Made by a program: the position numbers and the translations under genes. The notes under the pieces are model-generated. The model worked only from the letters and a program-made list of their open reading frames with translations. It did no database searches and was not told where the DNA came from. This document shows, piece after piece, positions 1 through 6,152 of a DNA stretch of 7,989 nucleotides. Origin of the DNA: UBA3774 sp045600025 (GTDB lineage Bacteria; Bacillota; Clostridia; Lachnospirales; Lachnospiraceae); NCBI GenBank assembly GCA_045600025.1, contig JAZRXC010000024.1, positions 1 to 7,989 on the forward strand, read 5' to 3'. The stretch's first letter is position 1; every line of letters begins with the position of its first letter.

Positions 1-577
1 TGAGGCGAATCCCGTAACGCCTATCATGAAAGGCGGAAATGTTGCCGTAGTCGGCGGCGGAAATGTTGCGATGGATGCGGCAAGAACAGCCGTGCGCCTC
101 GGGGCTGATAAGGTTTATATCATATACAGACGCTCTATGGATGAGCTACCGGCAAGACGCGAAGAGGTCGAACACGCCAAGGAAGAGGGCATAGAATTCA
201 AGATGCTATGCAATCCTACCGAAATACTTGGAGGCGAGGACGGTTTCGTCACCGGTATCATCTGCGAGAAGATGCAGCTCGGTGAGCCGGACGATTCAGG
301 ACGCCGCCGCCCTGTAGCTATAGAGGGGAGCGAATTTGCTCTTAATATAGATACGGTAATAATTGCAATCGGTACATCACCGAATCCGCTTATTAAATCC
401 ACGACCGATGGCCTTATAGTAAATGACCGCGGCGGAATTATCGTAAATGAGGACGGTCTTACCTCGCGACGAGCAGTTTATGCCGGCGGAGATGCAGTTA
501 CCGGCGCGGCAACAGTAATATCCGCTATGGGTTCCGGTAAGATAGCCGCCAAGGCAATAGACGATTTTATGCATTAA
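1..577 (+). CDS. gltA: NADPH-dependent glutamate synthase small-subunit-type oxidoreductase (3' part only)
   Basis: The reading frame is already open at the left edge, so the N-terminal half (iron-sulfur and first FAD-binding region) is missing. The visible part reads EANPVTPIMKGGNVAVVGGGNVAMDAARTAVRLGA in outline: the second Rossmann motif GGGNVAMD, which binds NAD(P)H, followed by YRRSMDELPARREE. The C-terminal FAD motif is AGGDAVTGAATVISAMGSGKIAAKAI, and the IAIGTSPNP turn is also present. These are hallmarks of the GltD/GltA/NfnB/SudB family, cytoplasmic flavoproteins that pass electrons from NAD(P)H. Family membership is certain. Whether it makes glutamate (GltA) or is the large subunit of an electron-bifurcating ferredoxin:NADP oxidoreductase depends on the partner gene, which would lie upstream of the window. 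The internal ATG at 26 is not the real start. Confidence 0.88.
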   Translation, partial: EANPVTPIMKGGNVAVVGGGNVAMDAARTAVRLGADKVYIIYRRSMDELPARREEVEHAKEEGIEFKMLCNPTEILGGEDGFVTGIICEKMQLGEPDDSGRRRPVAIEGSEFALNIDTVIIAIGTSPNPLIKSTTDGLIVNDRGGIIVNEDGLTSRRAVYAGGDAVTGAATVISAMGSGKIAAKAIDDFMH

Positions 578-587
578 TCAATGCATA
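568..587. repeat. Perfect 8-bp inverted repeat over the gltA stop codon
   Basis: TATGCATT and AATGCATA flank a 4-base spacer (AATC) that contains part of the TAA stop codon. There is no T-run after it, so it is a poor rho-independent terminator. It could be an mRNA 3'-end hairpin or an operator for the promoter that follows at 644. Its TATGCA...TGCATA arms also occur, with a shorter spacer, at the argR promoter (3012-3026). Confidence 0.4.
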
Positions 588-643
588 TCAACTCCCAAAA
601 TGTATAAAAATACAAAATAATAAATATTTTTTCAAAAAATCTC

Positions 644-671
644 TTGACAAACCTGTCATATATGCTAAAAT
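644..671 (+). promoter_or_regulatory. Sigma-A promoter of the amino acid ABC importer operon
   Basis: A perfect -35 TTGACA (644-649) is followed after 16 bases by TAAAAT (666-671), with an extended -10 TG at 663-664. The DNA just upstream is a run of A/T (about 600-640, including ATTTTTT-C-AAAAAAT), resembling an UP element. Transcription should begin near 678, leaving a leader of about 38 nt before the ATG at 716. The TTG at 644, in frame with the binding-protein gene, is this -35 box and not a start codon. Confidence 0.85.
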
Positions 672-715
672 CGACATTACATTTTTGCATAATAATGAAT
701 AAGGAAGGTTGTATT

Positions 716-1486
716 ATGAAAAAATATTTAGCTTTTGCAATGGCACTTCTCATGACCTTGACGATGGTAGCCTGCGGCGGTGAAGAAAAAAGCGAACAGG
801 CGGTAGCAACAGTTGTACCCGGCAAGCTCATAGTAGCGACAGAGGCGGGATTTGCCCCGTATGAATACATGGTAGGCGATGAAGTAGTCGGCGTAGATAT
901 GGATATAGCCAAGGCTATCGCTGACAAGCTGGGAGTAGAACTTGAGATAGCCAATATGGACTTTGACGCATGCATTCCGGCAGTGCAGAGCGGCAAGGCG
1001 GACATCGTGCTTGCAGGACTTTCCATCGATCCTGAGCGCGCAGAGCAGGTTGACTTCTCCGACATGTATGTAAACTCCAAAGAGGTTGTTGTCGTAAATG
1101 CAAATGCGCCGACAGTTACAGAGGCAACTCCTGATGCCATTATGGATAAGGTGGTTGCAGTACAGCAGGGCAATATGGCGGACTTCTGGGTTACGGAGCT
1201 CGGAATCGAGCCTCAGCGTTATACCAAGTTTGCGCAGGCGGGAGAGGATCTCAAGAATGGCCGTGTCGATTGCATCGTAATGGATGAGGCTCCTGCAAAG
1301 GAACTTGTAGCAGGCTCTGACGGAGCACTCATTATAATAGCAGGCGATTCACTGTTTGAGGATGCTTACGCTGCAGCGGTAAATAAAGGCAATGCTGAGT
1401 TGCTCGCAGTAGTAAATGAAGTTATAAACGAATTAAAGGCCAGCGGCAAGATGGATGAAATTATGGCTGCGCACGTAAGTGGCTGA
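716..1486 (+). CDS. Polar amino acid ABC transporter, substrate-binding lipoprotein
   Basis: This is a 256-residue extracytoplasmic solute receptor of the SBP_bac_3 family, the capture component of a PAAT-family importer. The signal peptide is MKKYLAFAMALLMTLTMVAC with a lipobox-type MVA|C, so Cys20 is expected to be lipidated and to anchor the protein on the outer face of the membrane. The mature body starts with KLIVATEAGFAPYEY, followed by VGVDMDIAKAIADKLG and the hinge/ligand segment ADIVLAGLSIDPERAEQVDFSDMY. By analogy with LAO- and Gln-binding proteins, Arg108 would hold the ligand carboxylate and Asp190 (in IVMDEAPA) its amino group. The ATG at 716 was chosen because AAGGAAGG (701-708) sits 7 bases upstream and the signal peptide begins there. 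The gene is first in a three-gene operon. The specific amino acid cannot be read from the sequence; arginine is one option given the nearby argR, but that is inference. Confidence 0.93.
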   Translation: MKKYLAFAMALLMTLTMVACGGEEKSEQAVATVVPGKLIVATEAGFAPYEYMVGDEVVGVDMDIAKAIADKLGVELEIANMDFDACIPAVQSGKADIVLAGLSIDPERAEQVDFSDMYVNSKEVVVVNANAPTVTEATPDAIMDKVVAVQQGNMADFWVTELGIEPQRYTKFAQAGEDLKNGRVDCIVMDEAPAKELVAGSDGALIIIAGDSLFEDAYAAAVNKGNAELLAVVNEVINELKASGKMDEIMAAHVSG

Positions 1487-1504
1487 TGACATTTACGGGG
1501 TTTA

Positions 1505-2224
1505 ATGGACGGAATTTTAGAAGTATTACAAAAACTCTATAAAAGCTTTTATAACGCAATAGTACCCGAACAGCGGTATCTCGCGTACATCGAAGGACTG
1601 AAGATGACGCTTCTCATATCGTTTCTCGCGGTACTATTGGGCGTAGTAATAGGTCTTATCGTAGCAGTGATAAAAGTCGCAGCCAAGGGCAGCAACAATC
1701 CGGTATTAAAGTTTTTCTCCGGCGTCTGCAACGTATATACCACAGTTATCCGCGGAACCCCGGCGATGCTTCAGGTTCTGCTTATTTACAACATCGTATT
1801 CACGTCTCCGACGGTCAGTAAGATAGCCGTAGGCGCGGTGTGCTTCGGGGTAAATTCCGGCGCATACGTAGCTGAGATATTCCGCGCCGGAATCGAATCA
1901 GTTCCCAAGGGACAGATGCAGGCCGGCCGTTCACTCGGTCTGTCTTACATCAACACTATGAGACTGATTATCATTCCGCAGGCGATAAAAAACATCCTGC
2001 CGGCTCTGGGCAATGAATTCATCACCATGGTAAAAGAGACCTCTGTTATCAGCGTCCTCGCAGTAAATGATCTTATGAAGATGGCGCAGTACATAGGCTC
2101 AAGAACATGGGACATCATTCCGCCGCTTGTAATAGCGGGTATCATATACCTCCTCATCACGCTTGGATTGACCAAGCTGCAGGGACTGCTTGAAAGGAGG
2201 CTTGCCAAGAGTGATAGACGTTAA
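1505..2224 (+). CDS. Polar amino acid ABC transporter, permease
   Basis: This is a 239-residue inner-membrane permease of the HisM/GlnP/ArtQ type and probably works as a homodimer, because no second permease gene is present. After a short amphipathic N-terminus there are hydrophobic segments at about 34-57, 84-101, 104-125, 175-195 and 205-223. The cytoplasmic EAA-type coupling loop is AGRSLGLSYINTMRLIIIPQA at about 140-160. Its conserved Gly and Pro contact the ATPase. The family segment RGTPAMLQVLLIYN is at 83-96. The start lies 18 bases after the binding-protein stop, behind a modest GGGG site (1497-1500), which is only 4 bases from the ATG and suggests weaker or coupled translation. The end overlaps the ATPase gene by 14 bases. 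Confidence 0.93.
   Translation: MDGILEVLQKLYKSFYNAIVPEQRYLAYIEGLKMTLLISFLAVLLGVVIGLIVAVIKVAAKGSNNPVLKFFSGVCNVYTTVIRGTPAMLQVLLIYNIVFTSPTVSKIAVGAVCFGVNSGAYVAEIFRAGIESVPKGQMQAGRSLGLSYINTMRLIIIPQAIKNILPALGNEFITMVKETSVISVLAVNDLMKMAQYIGSRTWDIIPPLVIAGIIYLLITLGLTKLQGLLERRLAKSDRR
2193..2200 (+). promoter_or_regulatory. Ribosome binding site that fixes the ATPase start
   Basis: AAAGGAGG lies inside the 3' end of the permease gene, 10 bases before the GTG at 2211. The in-frame TTG codons at 2190 and 2202 are upstream of, or directly against, this site and so cannot be served by it. Confidence 0.8.
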
Positions 2225-2936
2225 GAAATTAGTTAAAAACTACGGTGAGAAAGCCATCCTTCGCGGCATAGACCTGCATGTAGACAAGGGTGAAAAGGTA
2301 GTAATCATCGGGCCTTCGGGATCAGGCAAGTCCACGATACTTCGCTGTATGAATCTGCTCGAGACACCAGATAGCGGCACTATAGAATTTGAAGGCACAC
2401 TGATAACCGATCCTAAATGTGACATCGATAAGGTGCGTCAGCGCATCGGCATGGTATTTCAGCAGTTTAATCTATTCCCGAATATGACCGTGCTGCAGAA
2501 CATCACCTTAGGACCGATAAAGGTCAAAGGCATGTCGGCCGATGAAGCGAAAGAACTCGCAATGAAGCTTCTTGAGCGCGTAGGGCTGCCTGAAAAAGCG
2601 GATGAATATCCCGATACACTTTCAGGCGGACAGCAGCAGCGTATCGCGATAGCAAGAGCGCTCGCTATGAATCCTGACGTAATGCTCTTTGATGAGCCGA
2701 CCTCGGCACTTGATCCGGAGATGGTCGGAGAGGTACTTGAAATCATGAAAGACCTGGCACGGGGCGGCATGACGATGGTAGTAGTAACACACGAAATGGG
2801 CTTCGCTAAGGAAGTTGCTAACAGAGTCGTATTTATGGACGACGGAGTAATTCTGGAGAGTGGCACTCCGGAAGAAATATTTGCCAGTCCTAAAAACGAC
2901 AGAACAAAAGAATTCCTCAGCAAAGTTTTGAAATAA
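2211..2936 (+). CDS. Polar amino acid ABC transporter, ATP-binding protein
   Basis: This is a 241-residue GlnQ/HisP-type ATPase that powers the importer from the cytoplasmic face. All nucleotide-binding motifs are intact: Walker A GPSGSGKST (34-42), Q-loop VFQQFNLFP (82-90), signature LSGGQQQR (137-144), Walker B VMLFDE (157-162), D-loop SALD and switch His194 in VVTHEMGF. The tail ESGTPEEIF...RTKEFLSKVL is typical of the PAAT family. The chosen start is GTG at 2211 (MIDVKKLVKNYG), because the strong AAAGGAGG site (2193-2200) is 10 bases upstream and family members begin with just such a short I-x-V-K-x-L strand. The 14-base overlap with the permease suggests translational coupling. A rho-independent terminator follows 30 bases after the stop. 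Confidence 0.95.
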   Translation: MIDVKKLVKNYGEKAILRGIDLHVDKGEKVVIIGPSGSGKSTILRCMNLLETPDSGTIEFEGTLITDPKCDIDKVRQRIGMVFQQFNLFPNMTVLQNITLGPIKVKGMSADEAKELAMKLLERVGLPEKADEYPDTLSGGQQQRIAIARALAMNPDVMLFDEPTSALDPEMVGEVLEIMKDLARGGMTMVVVTHEMGFAKEVANRVVFMDDGVILESGTPEEIFASPKNDRTKEFLSKVLK

Positions 2937-2966
2937 TTTTACTCGCAGATATATAAATTCTCCTAA

Positions 2967-2997
2967 GGGGTCGCCTTGAAAGGCGACCCCGTTTATG
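2967..2997 (+). terminator. Rho-independent terminator of the ABC importer operon
   Basis: The stem GGGGTCGCCT / AGGCGACCCC is 10 bp and perfect, with a TGAA loop (2977-2980). It is followed by GTTTATGTT, a short and interrupted T-tract. It lies just after the last importer gene. The hairpin is symmetrical but only the plus strand has a gene ending here. Confidence 0.88.
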
Positions 2998-3004
2998 TTA
3001 CAAT
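2976..3004 (+). promoter_or_regulatory. Promoter of argR overlapping the upstream terminator
   Basis: TTGAAA (2976-2981) and TACAAT (2999-3004) are separated by 17 bases, and an extended -10 TG is present at 2996-2997. The -35 element falls in the loop and start of the right arm of the preceding terminator hairpin. Transcription would begin near 3011, at the edge of a palindrome (3012-3026). Confidence 0.65.
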
Positions 3005-3011
3005 AACTCTG

Positions 3012-3026
3012 TATGCAAAGTGCATA
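3012..3026. promoter_or_regulatory. Palindrome at the argR transcription start, candidate operator
   Basis: TATGCA-AAG-TGCATA is a perfect inverted repeat with 6-bp arms at the predicted +1 of argR. ArgR commonly represses its own gene by binding AT-rich palindromes over the promoter. The arms do not match the classical TGAATnnnnATTCA arrangement closely, so this is a candidate operator only. Confidence 0.35.
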
Positions 3027-3037
3027 TTTTATGGGGG

Positions 3038-3055
3038 TGCGGCTACCTTGCCGCA
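3038..3055 (+). other. Small hairpin in the argR leader
   Basis: TGCGGC / GCCGCA form a 6-bp GC-rich stem with a 6-base loop (TACCTT), in the predicted 5' untranslated region and 7 bases before the ribosome binding site of argR (3063-3068). There is no T-tract, so it is not a terminator. It may influence translation or mRNA stability, and no riboswitch class is recognised. Confidence 0.35.
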
Positions 3056-3076
3056 GTGATAAAGAGGGATAATATT

Positions 3077-3571
3077 ATGGCTCGAAAATCAATCTCCGAA
3101 GACAGGAAAAATATTAAATCAGTTCGTTGGGAAGCGATTTTGAAATTAATCGCCGAAGAAGAAATCGGAACGCAGCAGGACCTTGCAGCAAGCCTTAAGG
3201 CGCAGGGCTATAACGTAACGCAAGCAACGGTATCACGAGACATCCGTGAACTCGGTCTCGTTAAGCATGCGTCCAAAGGCGGCGGTTACAGATACGCCAC
3301 TGCACCTTCAGGCAATATTTCCAAAGCCTCAGAGAAGTTTTACTCACTATTTGCCCACAATGTAACGCACATCGAGAGCGCCCTTAATCAGGTGGTAGTA
3401 CGCACTTATCAGGGCATGGCAGGTGCCATCTGCGCAGCGCTCGACAGCATGAGCTGGGACAAGATTCTCGGAACGGTAGCAGGCGACGACACGATACTTA
3501 TCATCTGCCGCGATGAGGCCGGGGCACATGAGCTTTCAAGACAGTTGCGTGACATAAAGTGTGAAAATTGA
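3077..3571 (+). CDS. argR: Arginine repressor ArgR
   Basis: This is a 164-residue transcription factor that senses L-arginine and controls arginine synthesis, breakdown and uptake genes, acting as a hexamer on ARG boxes. The N-terminal winged helix-turn-helix (about 16-75) includes GTQQDLAASLKAQGYNVTQATVSRDIRELGLVK, with the family's SRDI..L recognition helix. The C-terminal oligomerisation and arginine-binding domain (about 88-160) contains NQVVVRTYQGMAGAICAALD and the signature GTVAGDDTILIICRD. The paired Asp137-Asp138 correspond to the arginine-contacting residues of the family. The ATG at 3077 is chosen because AGAGGG (3063-3068) is 8 bases upstream and the protein then matches the normal family length with a short extra N-terminus. 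An upstream in-frame start near 3020 would fall in the operator region. The degV-family gene follows after 26 bases. Confidence 0.95.
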   Translation: MARKSISEDRKNIKSVRWEAILKLIAEEEIGTQQDLAASLKAQGYNVTQATVSRDIRELGLVKHASKGGGYRYATAPSGNISKASEKFYSLFAHNVTHIESALNQVVVRTYQGMAGAICAALDSMSWDKILGTVAGDDTILIICRDEAGAHELSRQLRDIKCEN

Positions 3572-3597
3572 CATTATTCAAATATTGAGGTGCAATT

Positions 3598-4467
3598 ATG
3601 ATAACCCTTTATACTGACACAGATACTGATATGACTCCCGAGATGGCCGCAGAATACGGCTACAAGATGATTGCCATGCCGTTCACTATAGAAGGTCAGG
3701 AATACCTGCCTTTTGTAGATTATGATGTATTTGATTACAAGACCTACTATGGAAAACTCCGCAGCGGCATAATTCCGACTACCAGCTCTATATCGGCACA
3801 GAACTACATAGATTATTTTGAGCCGGAATTTGCAGCGGGCAATGATATACTTTATGTTCATTTCTCATCACAACTATCAAAGACATTTGAACAGATGAGT
3901 GTGGCATATGAAGAACTCAAGGAGAGATATCCCGAGAGAACTCTGTATACCATAGACACGAAGGGCATCTCCATTATGGCGCTCGGCATTGCTTGCGACG
4001 TAGCCGATATGTTTCATGCAGGTAAGTCAATAGACGAAATTCTGGAGTGGGCACGCGAGGGCATCTATCACCGCGCGTTATATATGTTTGCCGATGATCT
4101 GACCTTCCTGCACAGAGGCGGAAGAGTCTCCGGCGGAGCGGCTTTAGTGGGAAATATGATCGGCATTCGCCCCATCATATGCAACAACGCAGAAGGAAAA
4201 CTCGTACCCTGCGGCAAGGAGCACGGTCGCGTGAATGCAATTAACCGCCTCATCAGTTACATGGATGAAATCGGCGATGATGTTGCCTCTCACAGAATAT
4301 ATATTTCTCACACGGATTGTGAAGAATATGCCGAAGGCATAAAGAAGAAGATAATTGAGCGTTACGGAAATGACGTTGATATAACGATAATAGTGGCAAA
4401 TCCCACAATCGGTGCGCATGGAGGACCGGGCACGATAGGGGTGTCATTCAGCGCAAAACACAGATAA
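3598..4467 (+). CDS. DegV family (fatty-acid-binding, FakB-like) protein
   Basis: This 289-residue cytoplasmic protein of the DegV/FakB family holds a single long-chain fatty acid in a tunnel between two domains. Some members present it to the fatty acid kinase FakA. Family landmarks are all visible: the opening strand and turn ITLYTDTDTDMTPEMA (where most members read TDSxxDL), IIPTTSSIS (58-66), HFSSQLSKTFEQ (88-99), ADDLTFLHRGGRVS (165-178) and the closing NPTIGAHGGPGTIGVSF (268-284). The ribosome binding site GAGG (3587-3590) is 7 bases before the ATG. It appears to be co-transcribed with argR upstream and the GNAT-like gene 9 bases downstream. The family is clear, but the bound lipid and partner kinase are not shown here. 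Confidence 0.92.
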   Translation: MITLYTDTDTDMTPEMAAEYGYKMIAMPFTIEGQEYLPFVDYDVFDYKTYYGKLRSGIIPTTSSISAQNYIDYFEPEFAAGNDILYVHFSSQLSKTFEQMSVAYEELKERYPERTLYTIDTKGISIMALGIACDVADMFHAGKSIDEILEWAREGIYHRALYMFADDLTFLHRGGRVSGGAALVGNMIGIRPIICNNAEGKLVPCGKEHGRVNAINRLISYMDEIGDDVASHRIYISHTDCEEYAEGIKKKIIERYGNDVDITIIVANPTIGAHGGPGTIGVSFSAKHR

Positions 4468-4476
4468 GGAAGATAT

Positions 4477-5598
4477 ATGGTTGAAGTAAGAGAAGTATCA
4501 GGCGCAAGGATGCGCAGGCAGTTTTTGAATTTTCCTCTGAAGCTTTACAAGGGCAACAAGTTTTTTGTTCCGCCTCTGTATTCTGATGAGAAGAAGATCT
4601 TCAAAAAAAATTATGTCTACAACGACACCTGCGAGTCAGTATTTTTTAACGCTTATAAAGATGGCGTGATAGCAGGCCGTATATCGGGCATTCTTCAGAA
4701 AGCGGCAAATGAAAAGTATGGCGAGAAAAAGGTGCGTTTTACACGCTTTGATTGCATTGATGATCGTGAGGTATCAGCGGCATTATTTGAAGCTTTAGAA
4801 AAATGGGCGCTTTCACGCGGCATGGATACAGTGGTCGGACCGCTCGGCTACTCGGATCTCGAGAGAGAAGGCCTCCTTATTGAAGGCTTTGACCAGCCGT
4901 GCACATTTGAAGAGCAGTACAACTATGAATATTATCAGCATCACATAGATGCACATGGTTATGAGAAGGATGTTGACTGGGTCGAGAGCCAGATAAGGCT
5001 TCCGGATGATGGCGGAGAAAACCTTATAAAGCTCGGCGCATATCTTCAGAAAAAAAGCAATCTCCACATCAGCGACACCAAAAACGTGAAGGAATTTGTC
5101 AAAAAATATGAAAAAGATTTCTTCAATATGCTGGACCGTTCATATGACAAAATCTACGGAACGGTGCCTTTTACAGAAGGCATGAAGAAGATGATGATAG
5201 ATAACTTCAAGCTGCTGTTTGATACGAGATACATATGTCTTATACTCAATGACCTGGAGCAGGCCATTGCTTTCGGTATACTGCTTCCGTCCATGTCAAA
5301 GACTATGAATAAATCTCAGGGCAAGCTGTATCCTTGGGTATTACCGAAGCTGCTGCATGAGATAAAACACCCGAAGGTATTTGACCTCGGACTTATCGGT
5401 GTAGATCCGGATTATCTTGCCAGCGGGGCAGTGGCATGCATTATGGCAAAATTAGTAGAGCTGCTTCGCGAGTCCGGAGTCGATCACTGCGAGACCAATC
5501 TGAACCTGGAAGATAATATGGCCATCAGAAATCTCTGGCGCAAATTCAATGCAACCGAGAATAAACGCAGGAGATGCTACATAAAACAGCTGCAATAA
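4477..5598 (+). CDS. Conserved GNAT-like protein of unknown function
   Basis: This is a 373-residue soluble protein with no signal peptide or membrane segment. It begins VEVREVSGARMRRQFLNFPLKLYKGNKFFVPPL, then has a strand-rich region (VFFNAYKDGVIAGRISGI), then the distinctive block TVVGPLGYSDLEREGLLIEGFDQPCTFEEQYNYEYYQHHIDAHGYEKDVDW (about 118-168). The last part (about 295-373) reads VFDLGLIGVDPDYLASGAVACIMAKLVELLRESGVDHCETNLNLEDNMAIRNLWRKF, which resembles the acetyl-CoA-binding half of a GNAT fold. I recall similar proteins annotated as GNAT family or hypothetical; no substrate is known to me. AAGGAAG (4466-4472) overlaps the DegV stop and sits 4 bases before the ATG, so translation is probably coupled. 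It is the last gene of the argR transcript, and no plus-strand terminator is seen after it. Confidence 0.8.
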   Translation: MVEVREVSGARMRRQFLNFPLKLYKGNKFFVPPLYSDEKKIFKKNYVYNDTCESVFFNAYKDGVIAGRISGILQKAANEKYGEKKVRFTRFDCIDDREVSAALFEALEKWALSRGMDTVVGPLGYSDLEREGLLIEGFDQPCTFEEQYNYEYYQHHIDAHGYEKDVDWVESQIRLPDDGGENLIKLGAYLQKKSNLHISDTKNVKEFVKKYEKDFFNMLDRSYDKIYGTVPFTEGMKKMMIDNFKLLFDTRYICLILNDLEQAIAFGILLPSMSKTMNKSQGKLYPWVLPKLLHEIKHPKVFDLGLIGVDPDYLASGAVACIMAKLVELLRESGVDHCETNLNLEDNMAIRNLWRKFNATENKRRRCYIKQLQ

Positions 5599-5644
5599 TA
5601 GCTGCATAAACAGCCGCCGGCACATATTACTATTTAAGGGCAAT

Positions 5645-5682
5645 AAAAAACGCCACACCACGAAACATTTCGTGAAGCGACG
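5645..5682 (-). terminator. Rho-independent terminator on the minus strand (tRNA terminator)
   Basis: Bases 5651-5664 and 5669-5682 form a 14-position stem around a 4-base loop, and on the minus strand the RNA ends in six U (5645-5650). Three positions that are C-A mismatches when read on the plus strand become G-U wobbles on the minus strand, leaving one U-U mismatch. This shows that the minus-strand RNA is the functional one. It follows a tRNA 3' end (5687-5711) by 4 bases, as tRNA terminators often do. Confidence 0.8.
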
Positions 5683-5686
5683 CCGA

Positions 5687-5716
5687 TGGACCATCAGGGG
5701 CTCGAACCCTGGACAC
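5687..5716 (-). other. tRNA 3'-end remnant, likely attachment site of an integrated element
   Basis: Read on the minus strand, this is a perfect T-arm, CAGGG-TTCGAGC-CCCTG (5711-5695), with the invariant TTCRANY loop. It is followed by a 7-base acceptor strand ATGGTCC (5694-5688) and discriminator A (5687). No CCA is encoded. A matching 5' acceptor GGACCAT, D-arm and anticodon arm are absent from the 75 bases where they should be (up to about 5765), which are AT-rich instead. A tRNA tail in front of its own terminator, with foreign-looking DNA where the body should be, is the expected distal junction of an element integrated into a tRNA gene. The isotype cannot be told from this part. Confidence 0.7.
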
Positions 5717-5725
5717 AAATCATCT

Positions 5726-5810
5726 ACCCCTAATATTAGGCTCTAAAACACTATTCTTTTTTTGAGAACAAATTCACATAAAATGTAAGTGTATTATATA
5801 CAACCCCTAA
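5726..5810. repeat. Palindrome and short direct repeats beside the att-like site
   Basis: CCTAATATTAGG (5729-5740) is a perfect 12-bp palindrome 13 bases inside the putative element end. The octamer ACCCCTAA occurs at 5726-5733, overlapping the palindrome, and again at 5803-5810. Short repeats like these beside an attachment core can be arm-type integrase or excisionase sites, but the repeats are short enough to arise by chance. Confidence 0.3.
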
Positions 5811-5892
5811 ACAGAGAAATTCATATAGCAAGACCTTTTACTTAGACAAAAAACAAATCAGTAATACATTAGACGCCCTCCACAAAAGAACT

Positions 5893-6141
5893 TTGTATCA
5901 ACAAACAAAAGATTATCAAAGAAGTCTTATGACACCTAGATTAAGATACCAGATAATGCAGAGGGATGGTTTTAGATGTGTATTATGTGGAGCTTCTCAA
6001 GCCAATGGGGCAACTCTACATGTTGATCACATTCAACCAATATCAAAGGGAGGACTGACAGTCCCCGAGAACCTCAGAACCTTATGCGATTTGTGTAATT
6101 TCGGAAAAGGTGACTTATATGATGAAGAAGGTTTAAATTAA
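5893..6141 (+). CDS. HNH endonuclease domain, probably a 5'-truncated fragment
   Basis: This is a complete HNH nuclease domain: RYQIMQRDGFRCVLCG, then LHVDHIQPISKGG, then ENLRTLCDLCNFGKGD. Zinc-binding pairs are Cys29/Cys32 and Cys65/Cys68. The active-site core is Asp45-His46 with Asn60 and Asn69, counting from the TTG at 5893. The frame stays open upstream to 5782, and those 37 codons (ending SYSKTFYLDKKQISNTLDALHKRT, then YQQTKDYQRSLMTPRLRY) read like genuine protein. In larger HNH proteins this Y-Q-R-S-x-M-T-P-x-L-R-Y stretch precedes the nuclease domain near the C-terminus. No ATG or good ribosome binding site serves the 5' end: 5893 is a TTG without one, and the first ATG is at 5929. The gene therefore looks like the C-terminal remnant of a larger enzyme cut off near the element end. 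Expression of a short active domain from 5929 is possible. Confidence 0.7.
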   Translation: MYQQTKDYQRSLMTPRLRYQIMQRDGFRCVLCGASQANGATLHVDHIQPISKGGLTVPENLRTLCDLCNFGKGDLYDEEGLN

Positions 6142-6152
6142 GGATTATAGAG

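Noticed and set aside
644..715. N-terminal extension of the binding protein from a TTG at 644
   Set aside because: That TTG is the first half of a consensus -35 box, the extension has no ribosome binding site, and it would bury the lipoprotein signal peptide that begins at 716.
2459..2923. Long minus-strand reading frame opposite the ATPase gene
   Set aside because: It is the antisense shadow of a gene with every ABC motif intact, and its translation has no recognisable domain or ribosome binding site.
5587..5614. Plus-strand terminator after the GNAT-like gene
   Set aside because: Short stems (CAGCT/AGCTG and GCTG/CAGC) exist but no T-run follows either of them.
5687..5765. A complete tRNA gene on the minus strand
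   Set aside because: The T-arm and 3' acceptor strand are perfect, but no GGACCAT 5' acceptor, D-arm or anticodon arm can be found in the required distance.
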